From Halomonas lysinitropha (GTDB lineage: Bacteria > Pseudomonadota > Gammaproteobacteria > Pseudomonadales > Halomonadaceae): a stretch of DNA of 64,000 nt. Shown here one piece after another: positions 1 through 8,373 of the stretch. The notes below the pieces were generated by a model. That model made no database searches and had not been told where the DNA came from. It worked only from the letters and a program-made list of their open reading frames with translations. The translations under genes and the position numbers were made by a program. The DNA lies in assembly GCF_902500215.1 (NCBI RefSeq), contig NZ_CABVOU010000027.1:62001-126000 (forward strand), written 5' to 3'. Numbering within the stretch: the stretch's first letter is position 1; each line of letters opens with the position of its first letter.

Positions 1-418
1 CATCATGCCGTTCCCGGAATATGGGGTGCCGCTCTACGGCAATGCCATCATCGCCAGCGAAGCCTTCGCCGAGGAGAACCCCGAGGCCGTCGAGGGCTTC
101 CTGCGGGCCTTCAACCGTGCCCTCGAGCAGACCCTGGCCGACCCGGATGGCGCCATCGCCTACGTGCACGCCCGCGACGGCCTGATCGACAGGGATCTGG
201 AGACGCGGCGCCTCAAACTGGCCATTGAGGGCGCCATCGACACCCCCGATGCCCGTGCCAACGGTGCCGGCGCCGTGGACGAGGCGCGCCTGCGCGAGTC
301 GATACAGCTGGTGGCCGATGCCTATGACCTGCCGTCGGTGCCCACCACCGATCAGGTCTTCGATTCGTCCTACCTGCCGCCGCAGGAGGATCGCATGATC
401 TTCCCCGAGGCGCCGTGA
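1..418 (+). CDS. ABC transporter substrate-binding protein, NMT1/THI5-like (C-terminal part)
   Basis: The frame is open from the window edge, so only the last ~138 residues are seen; the true start lies upstream. The text fits the C-terminal lobe of NMT1/THI5/SsuA-type periplasmic binding proteins: a stretch on filling the post of a substrate lobe (YGNAIIASEAF), then helices typical of the family (EAVEGFLRAFNRALEQT). Its TGA overlaps the GTG of the ATPase gene (GTGA), and a permease follows, which together make a complete three-component importer. The substrate (nitrate, sulfonate, pyrimidine or other) cannot be decided from this fragment. Confidence 0.8.
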   Translation, partial: IMPFPEYGVPLYGNAIIASEAFAEENPEAVEGFLRAFNRALEQTLADPDGAIAYVHARDGLIDRDLETRRLKLAIEGAIDTPDARANGAGAVDEARLRESIQLVADAYDLPSVPTTDQVFDSSYLPPQEDRMIFPEAP

Positions 419-1197
419 CGATGGCGTTCGTCGATTTCGACCGGGTGAGCCTGGCCTACGACGACAGCGGTAACGCCATCGAGGACATCACCCTCTCCAT
501 CGGGGAGGGTGAGTTCGTGGCCTTCGTGGGACCCAGCGGCTGCGGCAAGTCGACCTTCATGAAGCTCTGCACCGGGCTCCACGGGCCAACCACGGGCAGT
601 GTGAAGGTCGATGGTGAGCCGGTGGGAGGGCCTCTGAAGATCTCCGGCATGGCCTTCCAGAACGCCAACCTGCTGCCCTGGCGAACCACCCTGGACAACG
701 TCCTGCTGCCCCTGGAGATCGTCAAGCCCTACCGTTCGCAGTTCCGCAGGCGCCGCGAGGAGTTCACGGGCTGGGCCCGTGACCTGCTGCGTACCGTGGG
801 TCTCGACGGCTACGAGGATCAGTTTCCCTGGCAGCTCTCCGGTGGCATGCAGCAGCGTGCCTCCATCTGTCGGGCGTTGATCCATCGTCCGCGCCTGCTG
901 ATGCTCGACGAGCCCTTTGCGGCCCTGGATGCCTTCACCCGCGAGGAACTCTGGTGCGTGTTGCGTGACCTCTGGGAGGCCCACCATTTCACCGTGGTGC
1001 TGGTCACCCATGATCTTCGCGAGGCCGCTTTTCTAGCGGATACCGTCTACGTCATGAGCCGCCGGCCGGGACGTATCGTCGAGCGCCGCCATATCGACCT
1101 GCCGCGACCCCGGGAACTGGCGATCACCTACGAGACGCCCTTCATTACCCTGGTTCAGGAGCTGCGGGCGCAGATCGGCGAGATACGCAGCACCTGA
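415..1197 (+). CDS. ABC transporter ATP-binding protein (SsuB/TauB type)
   Basis: 260-residue nucleotide-binding subunit of the importer. Walker A GPSGCGKST lies at ~39-47, the Q-loop Gln at ~82, the ABC signature LSGGMQQ at ~141-147 and Walker B LLMLDEP at ~161-167, followed by a D-loop (ALDAF) and the switch His (VTHD). Length and motifs match the nitrate/sulfonate/taurine class. The assumed start is the GTG overlapping the upstream stop; an ATG two codons later (421) is equally possible. The permease gene follows after 13 bp. It would couple ATP hydrolysis to substrate import at the inner membrane. Confidence 0.93.
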   Translation: MTMAFVDFDRVSLAYDDSGNAIEDITLSIGEGEFVAFVGPSGCGKSTFMKLCTGLHGPTTGSVKVDGEPVGGPLKISGMAFQNANLLPWRTTLDNVLLPLEIVKPYRSQFRRRREEFTGWARDLLRTVGLDGYEDQFPWQLSGGMQQRASICRALIHRPRLLMLDEPFAALDAFTREELWCVLRDLWEAHHFTVVLVTHDLREAAFLADTVYVMSRRPGRIVERRHIDLPRPRELAITYETPFITLVQELRAQIGEIRST

Positions 1198-1210
1198 GTG
1201 AGGAGCCTGT

Positions 1211-1978
1211 ATGCGCATCAACGAGAGAACCCTCGAACGCCTCGCTCCCTGGGTGGCGGTGGTGGTCCTGGTGGTGATCTGGGAGGCGGTCGTCCGTCTT
1301 CTGGATGTGCCGGAATTCCTGTTTCCCGGTGCCTGGGCGACCGCACAGGCACTGGTGACCTATGCCGGCCCCATCGGCATGCACTCCTGGCAGACCTTCT
1401 GGACCACCATGGCCGGCTTCGGAATCGGCGTAGCGGTGGGGCTGGCGCTGGGCTTCATCATCGGCTCCTCGCGCTTCCTCTACCACGCCTGCTATCCGCT
1501 GCTGGTGGGTTTCAACGCCATTCCCAAGGTGGCCTTCGTGCCCATCCTGGTGGTGTGGTTCGGTATCGGTTCGGTGCCGGCGATTCTCACCGCCTTCCTG
1601 ATCTGCTTCTTCCCCATCGTAGTCAACGTGGCCACCGGCCTGGCCACCCTGGAGCCGGAACTGGAGGATGTGCTGAGGGTGCTCGGTGCCCGTCGTATGG
1701 ACGTCCTGCTCAAGGTGGGGCTGCCGCGCTCGCTGCCCTACTTCTTCGCCTCGCTGAAGGTGGCCATCACCCTGGCCTTCGTGGGAACCGTGGTCTCGGA
1801 AACCGTGGCCTCCAACCAGGGCATCGGTTACCTGATGATGAGCGCCGGCTCGCAGATGCGCATGGCGCTGGTGTTCGCCGGGCTTATCGTGATCAGCGCC
1901 ATGGCCATGGTGATGTACGAGCTCTTTGCGCTGATCGAGAAGCGGATGACAGGATGGGCGCACCGCGGCCAGCGTTAG
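1211..1978 (+). CDS. ABC transporter permease (SsuC/TauC type)
   Basis: 255-residue inner-membrane permease with about six hydrophobic segments. The cytoplasmic EAA loop that docks on the ATPase is recognisable around residues 153-180 (ELEDVLRVLGARRMDVLLKV, then the LPRSLPY turn). It is the third gene of the importer operon after the binding protein and ATPase. A GGAG sits upstream of the chosen ATG. It ends only 4 bp before the stop of the convergent DUF1653 gene, leaving no room for a separate terminator. Confidence 0.92.
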   Translation: MRINERTLERLAPWVAVVVLVVIWEAVVRLLDVPEFLFPGAWATAQALVTYAGPIGMHSWQTFWTTMAGFGIGVAVGLALGFIIGSSRFLYHACYPLLVGFNAIPKVAFVPILVVWFGIGSVPAILTAFLICFFPIVVNVATGLATLEPELEDVLRVLGARRMDVLLKVGLPRSLPYFFASLKVAITLAFVGTVVSETVASNQGIGYLMMSAGSQMRMALVFAGLIVISAMAMVMYELFALIEKRMTGWAHRGQR

Positions 1979-1982
1979 GAAG

Positions 1983-2207
1983 CTAGAACGCCTTCTCCAG
2001 GGCGAAGCGGGGTACCGGCTCGCCCTGGACCTCGACGGTCTCCAGGAACATGTCCAGGGGGCGGACCCAGAGACCGTAGTCGCCGTAGAGCGCACGGTAG
2101 GCCACCAGCGGCTCCTCGGTCTCGCTGTGCCGGGCAACGCCGAGTACCTCATAGAGTGGGCCCTTGTAGTGGCGGTAGATGCCAGGCCGGGGGGCCTTGT
2201 GTTCCAT
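1983..2207 (-). CDS. DUF1653 small protein
   Basis: 74-residue protein. The reading frame stays open further upstream, but the ATG at 2207 is preceded by a clear AGGAG, and the conserved text starts there (PGIYRHYKGPLYEV, then VAYRALYGDYGLWVRPLDMF). This is the DUF1653 family, a small beta-rich domain of unknown role found alone or fused to other enzymes. It lies downstream of tcdA in the same direction with a gap of about 47 bp, so co-transcription is plausible. No biochemical function can be assigned from the sequence. Confidence 0.88.
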   Translation of the reverse strand: MEHKAPRPGIYRHYKGPLYEVLGVARHSETEEPLVAYRALYGDYGLWVRPLDMFLETVEVQGEPVPRFALEKAF

Positions 2208-2254
2208 GGGAGTGCTCCTCTGCTGTTCTTGACGGCATGGTCTGACGAGCGATG

Positions 2255-3085
2255 TCAGGGCGGGGTGTGAGCGTGTCTTGTCAGCCGGGACAGCACCCGG
2301 GCGGCGGCGGTGAAGCCGAAGCTGCCGGTGACGAAGGTCGCTGCCCCGAAGCCCGAAGCGCAGTCGAGGCGTGTGGATTCCCCCTCTGAGGGCTTCTGGA
2401 AACACACTTCCCCGTCGCTGCTCGGGTAGACCAGCTGCTCGTCGGAGTAGACGCACTCCACCGAGAAGCGCCGCTTGGGGTTGCGCGAGAAGCCGAAGTC
2501 GCGCCGCAAGCGGGCGCGTACCTTGGCGAGCAGCGGATCATGCTCGGTGCGGGACAGGTCGGCCACGCGGATGCGGGTCGGGTCGGTCTGGCCTCCCGCG
2601 GCACCGGTTACGGTGATCGGCAGCTTGCGTCGCTTGCACCAGGCGATCAGTGCCGCCTTGGCGACCACGCTGTCGATGGCATCGACCAGATGATCGGCAT
2701 CGGTCGGGATGCGCTTGGCCAGATTCCCAGGCGTGACGAAGGCGGTGTCGGCCACCACCTCGATGCCCGGCTGGATCGCCCGGCAGCGCTCGGCCAGCAC
2801 CTCCACCTTGGGGCGGCCGATGGTGCCATCCAGGGCGTGGAGCTGGCGGTTGACGTTGGACACGCAGACGTCGTCGAGGTCGATCAGCGTCAGCTTGCCG
2901 ATACCGGAGCGCGCCAGGGCTTCCACCGTCCAGCTGCCCACTCCGCCCACGCCCACCACTACCACATGAGCGCGTCGGAAGTGTGCGACGGCACGCTGGC
3001 CATAGAGCCGGCGGATGCCGCCGAAACGGGCGTCGTAGTCATCCTGGATAGCGGCAGACGCGGTGAAGGTAGCCGAGTCGGTCAT
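2255..3085 (-). CDS. tcdA: tRNA threonylcarbamoyladenosine dehydratase TcdA
   Basis: 276-residue E1/ThiF/MoeB-like protein. TcdA uses ATP to cyclise t6A37 of ANN-decoding tRNAs to ct6A. The nucleotide-binding Rossmann motif GVGGVGS is at ~45-51, followed by the acidic strand end LIDLDDV and the conserved NRQLHA (~79-84), all characteristic of TcdA (formerly YgdL/CsdL). Its ATG overlaps the stop of truC by 4 bp, so two tRNA-modification genes are translationally coupled. The t6A-pathway gene tsaC is in the same window at 19 kb. Confidence 0.93.
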   Translation of the reverse strand: MTDSATFTASAAIQDDYDARFGGIRRLYGQRAVAHFRRAHVVVVGVGGVGSWTVEALARSGIGKLTLIDLDDVCVSNVNRQLHALDGTIGRPKVEVLAERCRAIQPGIEVVADTAFVTPGNLAKRIPTDADHLVDAIDSVVAKAALIAWCKRRKLPITVTGAAGGQTDPTRIRVADLSRTEHDPLLAKVRARLRRDFGFSRNPKRRFSVECVYSDEQLVYPSSDGEVCFQKPSEGESTRLDCASGFGAATFVTGSFGFTAAARVLSRLTRHAHTPP

Positions 3086-3843
3086 GGCATCGCGCTCCTG
3101 CGGTCATGATGTCGGGGCGGTGCGGGCAGGTGACCCGACCAGCCGAAGCGCTCGAAGAGGGTCGTCATGCAGGCATCCAGGGGGCAGCAGAGATCGAGGC
3201 GACGCCCGCTCGCCGGATGGTCGAAGGCCAGGCCCACTGCCGCCAGCAACAGGCGAGGGCATTCCAGATGCTCTGCGAAGAAGCGATTGTGATTGCCCTT
3301 GCCATGCTTGGCATCGCCGATGATCGGGTAGCCACGCTGGGAGAGGTGGCGGCGGATCTGGTGGCGGCGCCCTGTCTGTGGTCGAGCCTCGATCAGCGAG
3401 TAGCGGCTCTGTGGATATCGATCCACCTGAATCGGCAGCTCGACGCTGTCGAGCCGGCGGATCTCGGTCACGGCCTCCATGGCCGGCATCTCGGCCTTGG
3501 GGCGGCGGCCATCCTCCTCACGCAGCGGGTAGCTCAGCCGCTCCTGCTGCGGGCCGATGCCACGCACCACCGCCAGGTAGCGTTTTTCCACCCGGCGCGC
3601 CGCGAAGGCCGCCTGGAGGCTTGCCGCGGTATTCGGGTCGAGGGCGAAGACGATCACCCCGGACGTTGGACGATCCAGACGGTGGACGGGGTAGACCCGC
3701 TGGCCGAGCTGATCGCGCAGCCTTTGCAGCAGGAATTCGCGCTCGCCGCGGGCAAGTTGGCTGCGATGTACCAGCAGGCCGGCCGGCTTGTGCACGGCGA
3801 CCAGATGGTCGTCCTGGTGGAGAAGGCTCAGCGGTGGCGTCAT
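3082..3843 (-). CDS. truC: tRNA pseudouridine(65) synthase TruC
   Basis: RluA-family pseudouridine synthase. The catalytic-Asp motif HRLDRPTSG and the C-terminal motif TGRRHQIRRHL are present, and the N-terminal VHKPAGLLVHRS matches TruC, which modifies U65 of certain tRNAs. The frame is open to 3912, but the ATG at 3843 gives 253 residues and aligns with the family start (short leader, then LLHQDDHLVAVHKP). No strong ribosome binding site decides between this and the ATG at 3876 or 3912. It overlaps tcdA by 4 bp. Confidence 0.88.
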   Translation of the reverse strand: MTPPLSLLHQDDHLVAVHKPAGLLVHRSQLARGEREFLLQRLRDQLGQRVYPVHRLDRPTSGVIVFALDPNTAASLQAAFAARRVEKRYLAVVRGIGPQQERLSYPLREEDGRRPKAEMPAMEAVTEIRRLDSVELPIQVDRYPQSRYSLIEARPQTGRRHQIRRHLSQRGYPIIGDAKHGKGNHNRFFAEHLECPRLLLAAVGLAFDHPASGRRLDLCCPLDACMTTLFERFGWSGHLPAPPRHHDRRSAMP

Positions 3844-3968
3844 CGAAGCACTGTCACGGGATCCAAGGGGCGTCATTGTCGCTGGCAGGCGTCGTGCTGT
3901 CATCCCGTCCATGCTCAGCGGCAGTGAAAGTCCGGCGTGATGCCGGCATGGCCGCTAGGCTGGTCGAC

Positions 3969-5114
3969 ATGAGATACCGTCTACATCTGGGAACCCTGCT
4001 GATGGCGCTGAGCCTGCTCCCCGCTCTGCTCTCGGGATGTGCCAGCCTGAATCGCCACCATGAAGCCCTGCTGGTGCTGGGCGATCTCTCGGCGGGCCGC
4101 GAGGATAGCCGGCTGAAGCGTCGCACCGAGCCGCCTCGCCGGGAAGGCATCGAGTATGCCCGGCAGGGTCGCGACTATCGGGCGGATGTCTACCATCCGC
4201 CGGAGCCACGCCGGGGGTCGCTGATCCTGGTGCATGGTTTCACCGAGCAGGGCCGTCGTGATCCACGCCTGGTGGCGCTGGCGAGGACCCTCGGCCGCGT
4301 GGGCTTCACGGTGATGGTGCCGGAACTCGACGGGCTGCGGGACTACTCCATCAGCACCCGCGAGGTGGCGGCGATCGTGGACGCCATCCACCATGCCACC
4401 CGAGCGGGATCCGAGGCGCCGACGCGCACGGCGGTGGCGGCGGTCAGCTTCGCGGTGGGGCCGGCGTTGATTGCCGCCATGGACGAGGAGGTGGCCCCGG
4501 CGGTGAGCTTCGTGGTGGCCGTGGGCGGCTACTACGACATGACGGACCTGTTGCGCTATATCACCACCGGTGAGGATCGCGGGTCTGCTGGTCAGCAGGC
4601 GCCTCCTCCGCAGCGGGAGGCGCGCTGGGCCGTGTTGCTGAGCCAGTTGCACTGGCTGGAGGATGCTCAGGACCGGACGCTACTGGAAACGATCGCTCGG
4701 CGCCGGCTGGCGGATCCCCAGGCGCCGGTGGCCGATGAGGTGGGCCGGCTGGGGGCGTCGGGGAGGGCGCTCCTTGAGCTGGTCACCAACGAGGATCCGC
4801 GACGCGTCGAGGCCCTGATCGACAGGTTGCCGGCAGCGCTGGCGAGAGAGCTCGAGGCGCTGGACCCCTCGCGGCAAGCGCTCGACAGGCTGCAGGCCAG
4901 GCTGGTGCTTATCCACGGCCCGCAGGACCCGATGATCCCGATCAGCCACAGCCGGCGCCTGCGTGATGCCCTGCCACAGGGTCAGGCCCGCCTCTTCGAG
5001 ACCGAGGCGCTGCAGCACGTGGCGGTGTCGACGGACTGGCGGGATGGCTGGGGCCTGTGGCGTGCACTGGTGCATGTGCTGGCCTTGAGCGAGGAAAATG
5101 GCGAGGGCGGATGA
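3969..5114 (+). CDS. alpha/beta-hydrolase lipoprotein
   Basis: 381-residue predicted lipoprotein. Residues 1-20 form a signal with a lipobox ending LLSGC. The hydrolase fold is seen from strand and oxyanion turn LILVHGFTEQG, through a putative nucleophile elbow AVSFAVG, to the late acid/His region (LIHGPQDPMIP, then LQHVAVS). The elbow is not a canonical GxSxG, so catalytic competence is uncertain. An in-frame ATG at 3948 would add seven residues. Substrate unknown. It is divergent from truC and precedes aceK by 86 bp. Confidence 0.75.
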   Translation: MRYRLHLGTLLMALSLLPALLSGCASLNRHHEALLVLGDLSAGREDSRLKRRTEPPRREGIEYARQGRDYRADVYHPPEPRRGSLILVHGFTEQGRRDPRLVALARTLGRVGFTVMVPELDGLRDYSISTREVAAIVDAIHHATRAGSEAPTRTAVAAVSFAVGPALIAAMDEEVAPAVSFVVAVGGYYDMTDLLRYITTGEDRGSAGQQAPPPQREARWAVLLSQLHWLEDAQDRTLLETIARRRLADPQAPVADEVGRLGASGRALLELVTNEDPRRVEALIDRLPAALARELEALDPSRQALDRLQARLVLIHGPQDPMIPISHSRRLRDALPQGQARLFETEALQHVAVSTDWRDGWGLWRALVHVLALSEENGEGG

Positions 5115-5200
5115 AGCCGCTGCCTCGAGCGCCACCATGGTCGCCTCGCCTTGCGCTGCACAATTCGTCATGCTGGGGCACCTCTGCCTGGAGCCCGAAC

Positions 5201-6946
5201 ATGAAGCATTCTCCCCCTTACCACCTTGCCGCCACCGTGCTGCATGGCTTCGACGAGTACCGCTCGCGTTTCAAGCAGATCACCGCGGATGCCAGCCGCC
5301 GCTTCCGGGATGCCGCCTGGCGCGAGGCCCAGAAGGCCTCGGCGGAGCGCATCGACCTCTACGACGAGAAGGTCCAGGAGACCCTGGCCAGATTGAGGCG
5401 GACCTTCGACTCAGACCTGCTGACGGGATTCGAGTGCTGGCGGGAGGCCCGACAGCATTACGCCGAGCTGATTGATCAGCGGCTGGACTACGAACTGGCC
5501 GAGACCTTCTTCAACTCGATATTCTGCTCGCTCTTCCATCATCGGCACATCCACAACGACTGGATGTTTGTCTACAGCTCCCGTGATCGGGCGGCACACC
5601 ACTCTGGCCTGGAGCTGTGCCGCCATCGTCGGGTGGGTGGCGATTGGGCGGCGGGACTGCGTTGGGCCCTGGGCGAGGCGCGCTTCGAGACGCCCTTCGT
5701 CGATCTCGAGCACGACGCCGCCCTGGGCAGCGAGATGCTGCATCGGCTGCTGCCCAGCGCCCTCCTCGAGGACCCCGATGCCGAGATCGAACTGATCAAG
5801 AGCGTCTTCTACCGCAACAAGGGTGCCTACCTGGTCGGTCGAGTGCTGGGCGGCGGGCAGCAGGTGCCGCTGGTGCTGCCGGTGCTGCACGAGGAGGGTG
5901 AGGGGCTGCACCTGGATACCGTGCTGATCGAGCAGGATGAGGTCTCGATCATCTTCTCCTTCACCCGCGCCTACTTCCAGGTCAAGGTGGTGGTCCCCAG
6001 CGAGTTCGTTCACTACCTGCAGGAACTGATGCCCGACAAGCCCCAGGGCGAAATGTATGCCGCCATCGGCTTCTTCAAGCACGGCAAGACCGAGTTCTTC
6101 CGGGCCCTCAACCGGCAGGTCGCCAAGCGCGAGGACAAGTTCATCATCGCCCCCGGGGTGCGTGGCATGGTCATGGCGGTCTTCGTGCTGCCGTCGTTTC
6201 GCACCGTGTTCAAGGTCATCAAGGACCGTTTCGATCCGAGCAAGGACATGAGCCGCGAGAACGTCCGCGAGAAGTATCGCCTGGTCAAGCGCCATGACCG
6301 CGTGGGGCGCATGGCCGATACCCAGGAGTTCTCCAACTTCATTGCTCGCCAGGACCACTTCGATCCCGAGTGCCTTGAACACCTGCTTGAAGTGGCCCCC
6401 TCGACCGTCTATCTGCGCGGCGACAAGGTGGTCATCAAGCACTGCTACACCGAGCGCATGATGACACCGCTCAACCTCTACCTCGAGCAGTGCGACCCAG
6501 GCGAGACCCGGGCGGTGCTCAAGGATTACGGCAACGCCATCAAGCAGATGGCCGCCGCCAATATCTTTCCCGGTGACATGCTGCTCAAGAATTTCGGGGT
6601 GACACGACACGGTCGGGTGGTCTTCTACGACTACGACGAGGTGTGCTATCTCACCGAGTGCAACTTCCGGCACATTCCCGAGCCGATGTACCCGGAGCAG
6701 GAACTGGCCGACGAGCCCTGGTACTCGGTGGGGCCCCACGACATCTTTCCCGAGGAGTTCGGTCCCTTCCTGTTCGCCGACGTCAGACTGCGCAAGCTCT
6801 TCTACCAGCTCCACCCGGAGTTGTTCGACGCCGACTACTGGAAGGGGCTGCAGCAGGCGATCATCGACGGTCGGGTGATCGACGTCTATCCCTATCGCAA
6901 CAAGCAGCGCTTTGCCGGGAATGACGACAACGGCCTGGTTCACTAG
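5201..6946 (+). CDS. aceK: isocitrate dehydrogenase kinase/phosphatase AceK
   Basis: 581 residues, close to the 578 of E. coli AceK. AceK phosphorylates and dephosphorylates isocitrate dehydrogenase, switching carbon into the glyoxylate shunt during growth on acetate. Diagnostic blocks are the ATP-binding APGVRGMVM and the catalytic-Asp segment VFYDYDEVCYL. The start at 5201 gives the family N-terminus (LAATVLHGFDEYRSRF); the open frame upstream lacks similarity. In enterobacteria aceK follows aceBA; here those genes are absent from its flanks, so it must be expressed separately from the shunt enzymes. Confidence 0.96.
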   Translation: MKHSPPYHLAATVLHGFDEYRSRFKQITADASRRFRDAAWREAQKASAERIDLYDEKVQETLARLRRTFDSDLLTGFECWREARQHYAELIDQRLDYELAETFFNSIFCSLFHHRHIHNDWMFVYSSRDRAAHHSGLELCRHRRVGGDWAAGLRWALGEARFETPFVDLEHDAALGSEMLHRLLPSALLEDPDAEIELIKSVFYRNKGAYLVGRVLGGGQQVPLVLPVLHEEGEGLHLDTVLIEQDEVSIIFSFTRAYFQVKVVVPSEFVHYLQELMPDKPQGEMYAAIGFFKHGKTEFFRALNRQVAKREDKFIIAPGVRGMVMAVFVLPSFRTVFKVIKDRFDPSKDMSRENVREKYRLVKRHDRVGRMADTQEFSNFIARQDHFDPECLEHLLEVAPSTVYLRGDKVVIKHCYTERMMTPLNLYLEQCDPGETRAVLKDYGNAIKQMAAANIFPGDMLLKNFGVTRHGRVVFYDYDEVCYLTECNFRHIPEPMYPEQELADEPWYSVGPHDIFPEEFGPFLFADVRLRKLFYQLHPELFDADYWKGLQQAIIDGRVIDVYPYRNKQRFAGNDDNGLVH

Positions 6947-7098
6947 GCTTTGGCACTCGGGCTTTTATGCGTGCGCGCGCCGGGGCGTATTGGTGACGCG
7001 CCTGCAGCGTCCTGGGGTTACCGCCGAGCTGTCACGGCGCGCTATGCTGGAGGCGACCGAGGCGCTTTGCTTCTCTCTCAATCCCAAGGAGAACGCCC

Positions 7099-7518
7099 AT
7101 GTTGGATCTCATCTCCCACCCGGCGGATCATGTCGTGGCGTTGAAGGCGAGTGGTGTGGTGACGGCTGAAGAACTGCAGCGCGCCATTGATGCCATCGAG
7201 GCCGCCAAGCGGGCCCACCCCAAGGTCAGCCTGATGGCCGAACTCGACGATCTGCGCTTGATGACACTACCTGCGCTGATGAAGGACATCGGCTATGGCC
7301 TGACCCAGCTCGGCAATCTCGATCATTATCACCGGGCCGCCGTGGTCACCGATCAGGCATGGGTCAAGCAGATCGCTCAGCTGGAAGATCGTCTGTTCAA
7401 GGTCGTGGAGATCGGTACCTTTGCCAAGAGCGATCACGCTGCCGCCATGGCCTGGGTCGGTGAACTGCCCAAGGGCGACCACGAGGATCCCGAAGAAGAC
7501 GGCTATCACGGGGCTTAA
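7099..7518 (+). CDS. SpoIIAA-like (STAS/SEC14-type) protein
   Basis: 139-residue soluble protein preceded by AAGGAG seven bases before the ATG. Hydrophobicity and motifs (VALKASGVVTAEEL early; AVVTDQAWVKQI; a late EIGTFAKSDHAAAMAWV) fit the SpoIIAA-like family (PF11964), alpha/beta proteins related to STAS and SEC14 folds. Members are widespread in aquatic proteobacteria but their role is not established. It stands alone between aceK and the sirtuin. The 152-bp upstream gap is GC-rich and shows only a weak -10-like TATGCT near 7048. Confidence 0.8.
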   Translation: MLDLISHPADHVVALKASGVVTAEELQRAIDAIEAAKRAHPKVSLMAELDDLRLMTLPALMKDIGYGLTQLGNLDHYHRAAVVTDQAWVKQIAQLEDRLFKVVEIGTFAKSDHAAAMAWVGELPKGDHEDPEEDGYHGA

Positions 7519-7572
7519 GAGAGCGTCGTTGAACGGCAACGGTCAGCAGGCGCCAGAGTAGAGAGGTGGGGA

Positions 7573-8307
7573 ATGGCGGAGCAGCATGGGCCGCATCTTG
7601 TGGTGTTCACTGGTGCGGGTATCAGCGCCGAGAGCGGTATCCAGACCTTCCGGGCCAGCGATGGCCTGTGGGCCGATCATGCCATCGAGGATGTCGCCAC
7701 GCCAGACGCCTGGCGACGTGATCCCGAGCGCGTACTGCGCTTCTACGATATGCGCCGCGAGCAGGTGCGCCGGGCCCGTCCCAACGCCGCCCATAAGGCC
7801 CTGGCGGCGCTTGAAAAGCAGGGCTTCCGGGTCAGCATCATCACCCAGAACATCGATGACCTGCACGAGCGTGCCGGGTCGCGCCAGGTGCTGCATCTGC
7901 ATGGCGAGATCCTCAAGGCGCGATCTTCGGTCGATCCACGCATGCACTATCCTTTGCCCCGCGGCGGCATCCGCCTGGGGGACACCTGCGACAAGGGTAG
8001 CCAGCTGCGCCCGGACGTGGTGTGGTTCGGCGAGAGCGTGCCGCACTTCCTTGATGCCTGTGAACTCGCCGCCCAGGCCGACCTGCTGCTGGTGGTCGGC
8101 ACCTCGCTTGCGGTAATGCCGGCCGCCTCGCTGCTCGATCATGCGCCCCTGGAGGCCCCCTGCGTGCTGGTCGACCCCGAGGCCGATGCCCTGGCGCCGC
8201 CGGGCGTTGCCCGTCTCGGTCAGCCGGCGGGCAAGGGCGTGCCGGCGCTGGTGCGCCACTGGAAGCGTGAGGGTCGGCTCTGGCTGCCGGAGTCGCTGCT
8301 CGGATAG
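7573..8307 (+). CDS. Sir2-family NAD-dependent protein deacylase without zinc cysteines
   Basis: 244-residue sirtuin. NAD-binding GAGISAESG starts at residue 14, QNIDDLH is at ~92-98, and the catalytic His is in LHLHGE (H110); a late WFGE and VGTS complete the fold. The YxxR pair that reads acyl carboxylates in SIRT5/CobB is present (Y58, R61), suggesting desuccinylase-type activity. The usual four zinc-binding cysteines are missing: the module between H110 and WFGE has a single Cys (C139). The start ATG has a purine-rich GAGAGG upstream. Confidence 0.88.
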   Translation: MAEQHGPHLVVFTGAGISAESGIQTFRASDGLWADHAIEDVATPDAWRRDPERVLRFYDMRREQVRRARPNAAHKALAALEKQGFRVSIITQNIDDLHERAGSRQVLHLHGEILKARSSVDPRMHYPLPRGGIRLGDTCDKGSQLRPDVVWFGESVPHFLDACELAAQADLLLVVGTSLAVMPAASLLDHAPLEAPCVLVDPEADALAPPGVARLGQPAGKGVPALVRHWKREGRLWLPESLLG

Positions 8308-8343
8308 GAAAGGGGCAAGACGCAAGACGCGCAAGGCCCATGC

Positions 8344-8349
8344 TAGAAT
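8344..8349 (+). promoter_or_regulatory. candidate -10 element upstream of tapT
   Basis: TAGAAT lies 24 bp before the tapT start in the short gap after the sirtuin gene. No convincing -35 box is seen at the right distance, so this is a weak call. Confidence 0.25.
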
Positions 8350-8373
8350 GCCGCTCCCTTCGGCATCGGGACC

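Noticed and set aside
370..1011. Long minus-strand frame opposite the ABC ATPase gene
   Set aside because: Low-complexity, His/Gly/Arg-rich text typical of the antisense of a GC-rich gene; the plus strand holds all ABC motifs.
5411..6943. 510-codon minus-strand frame opposite aceK
   Set aside because: AceK is unmistakable on the plus strand; the antisense frame is long only because of GC-rich codon usage.
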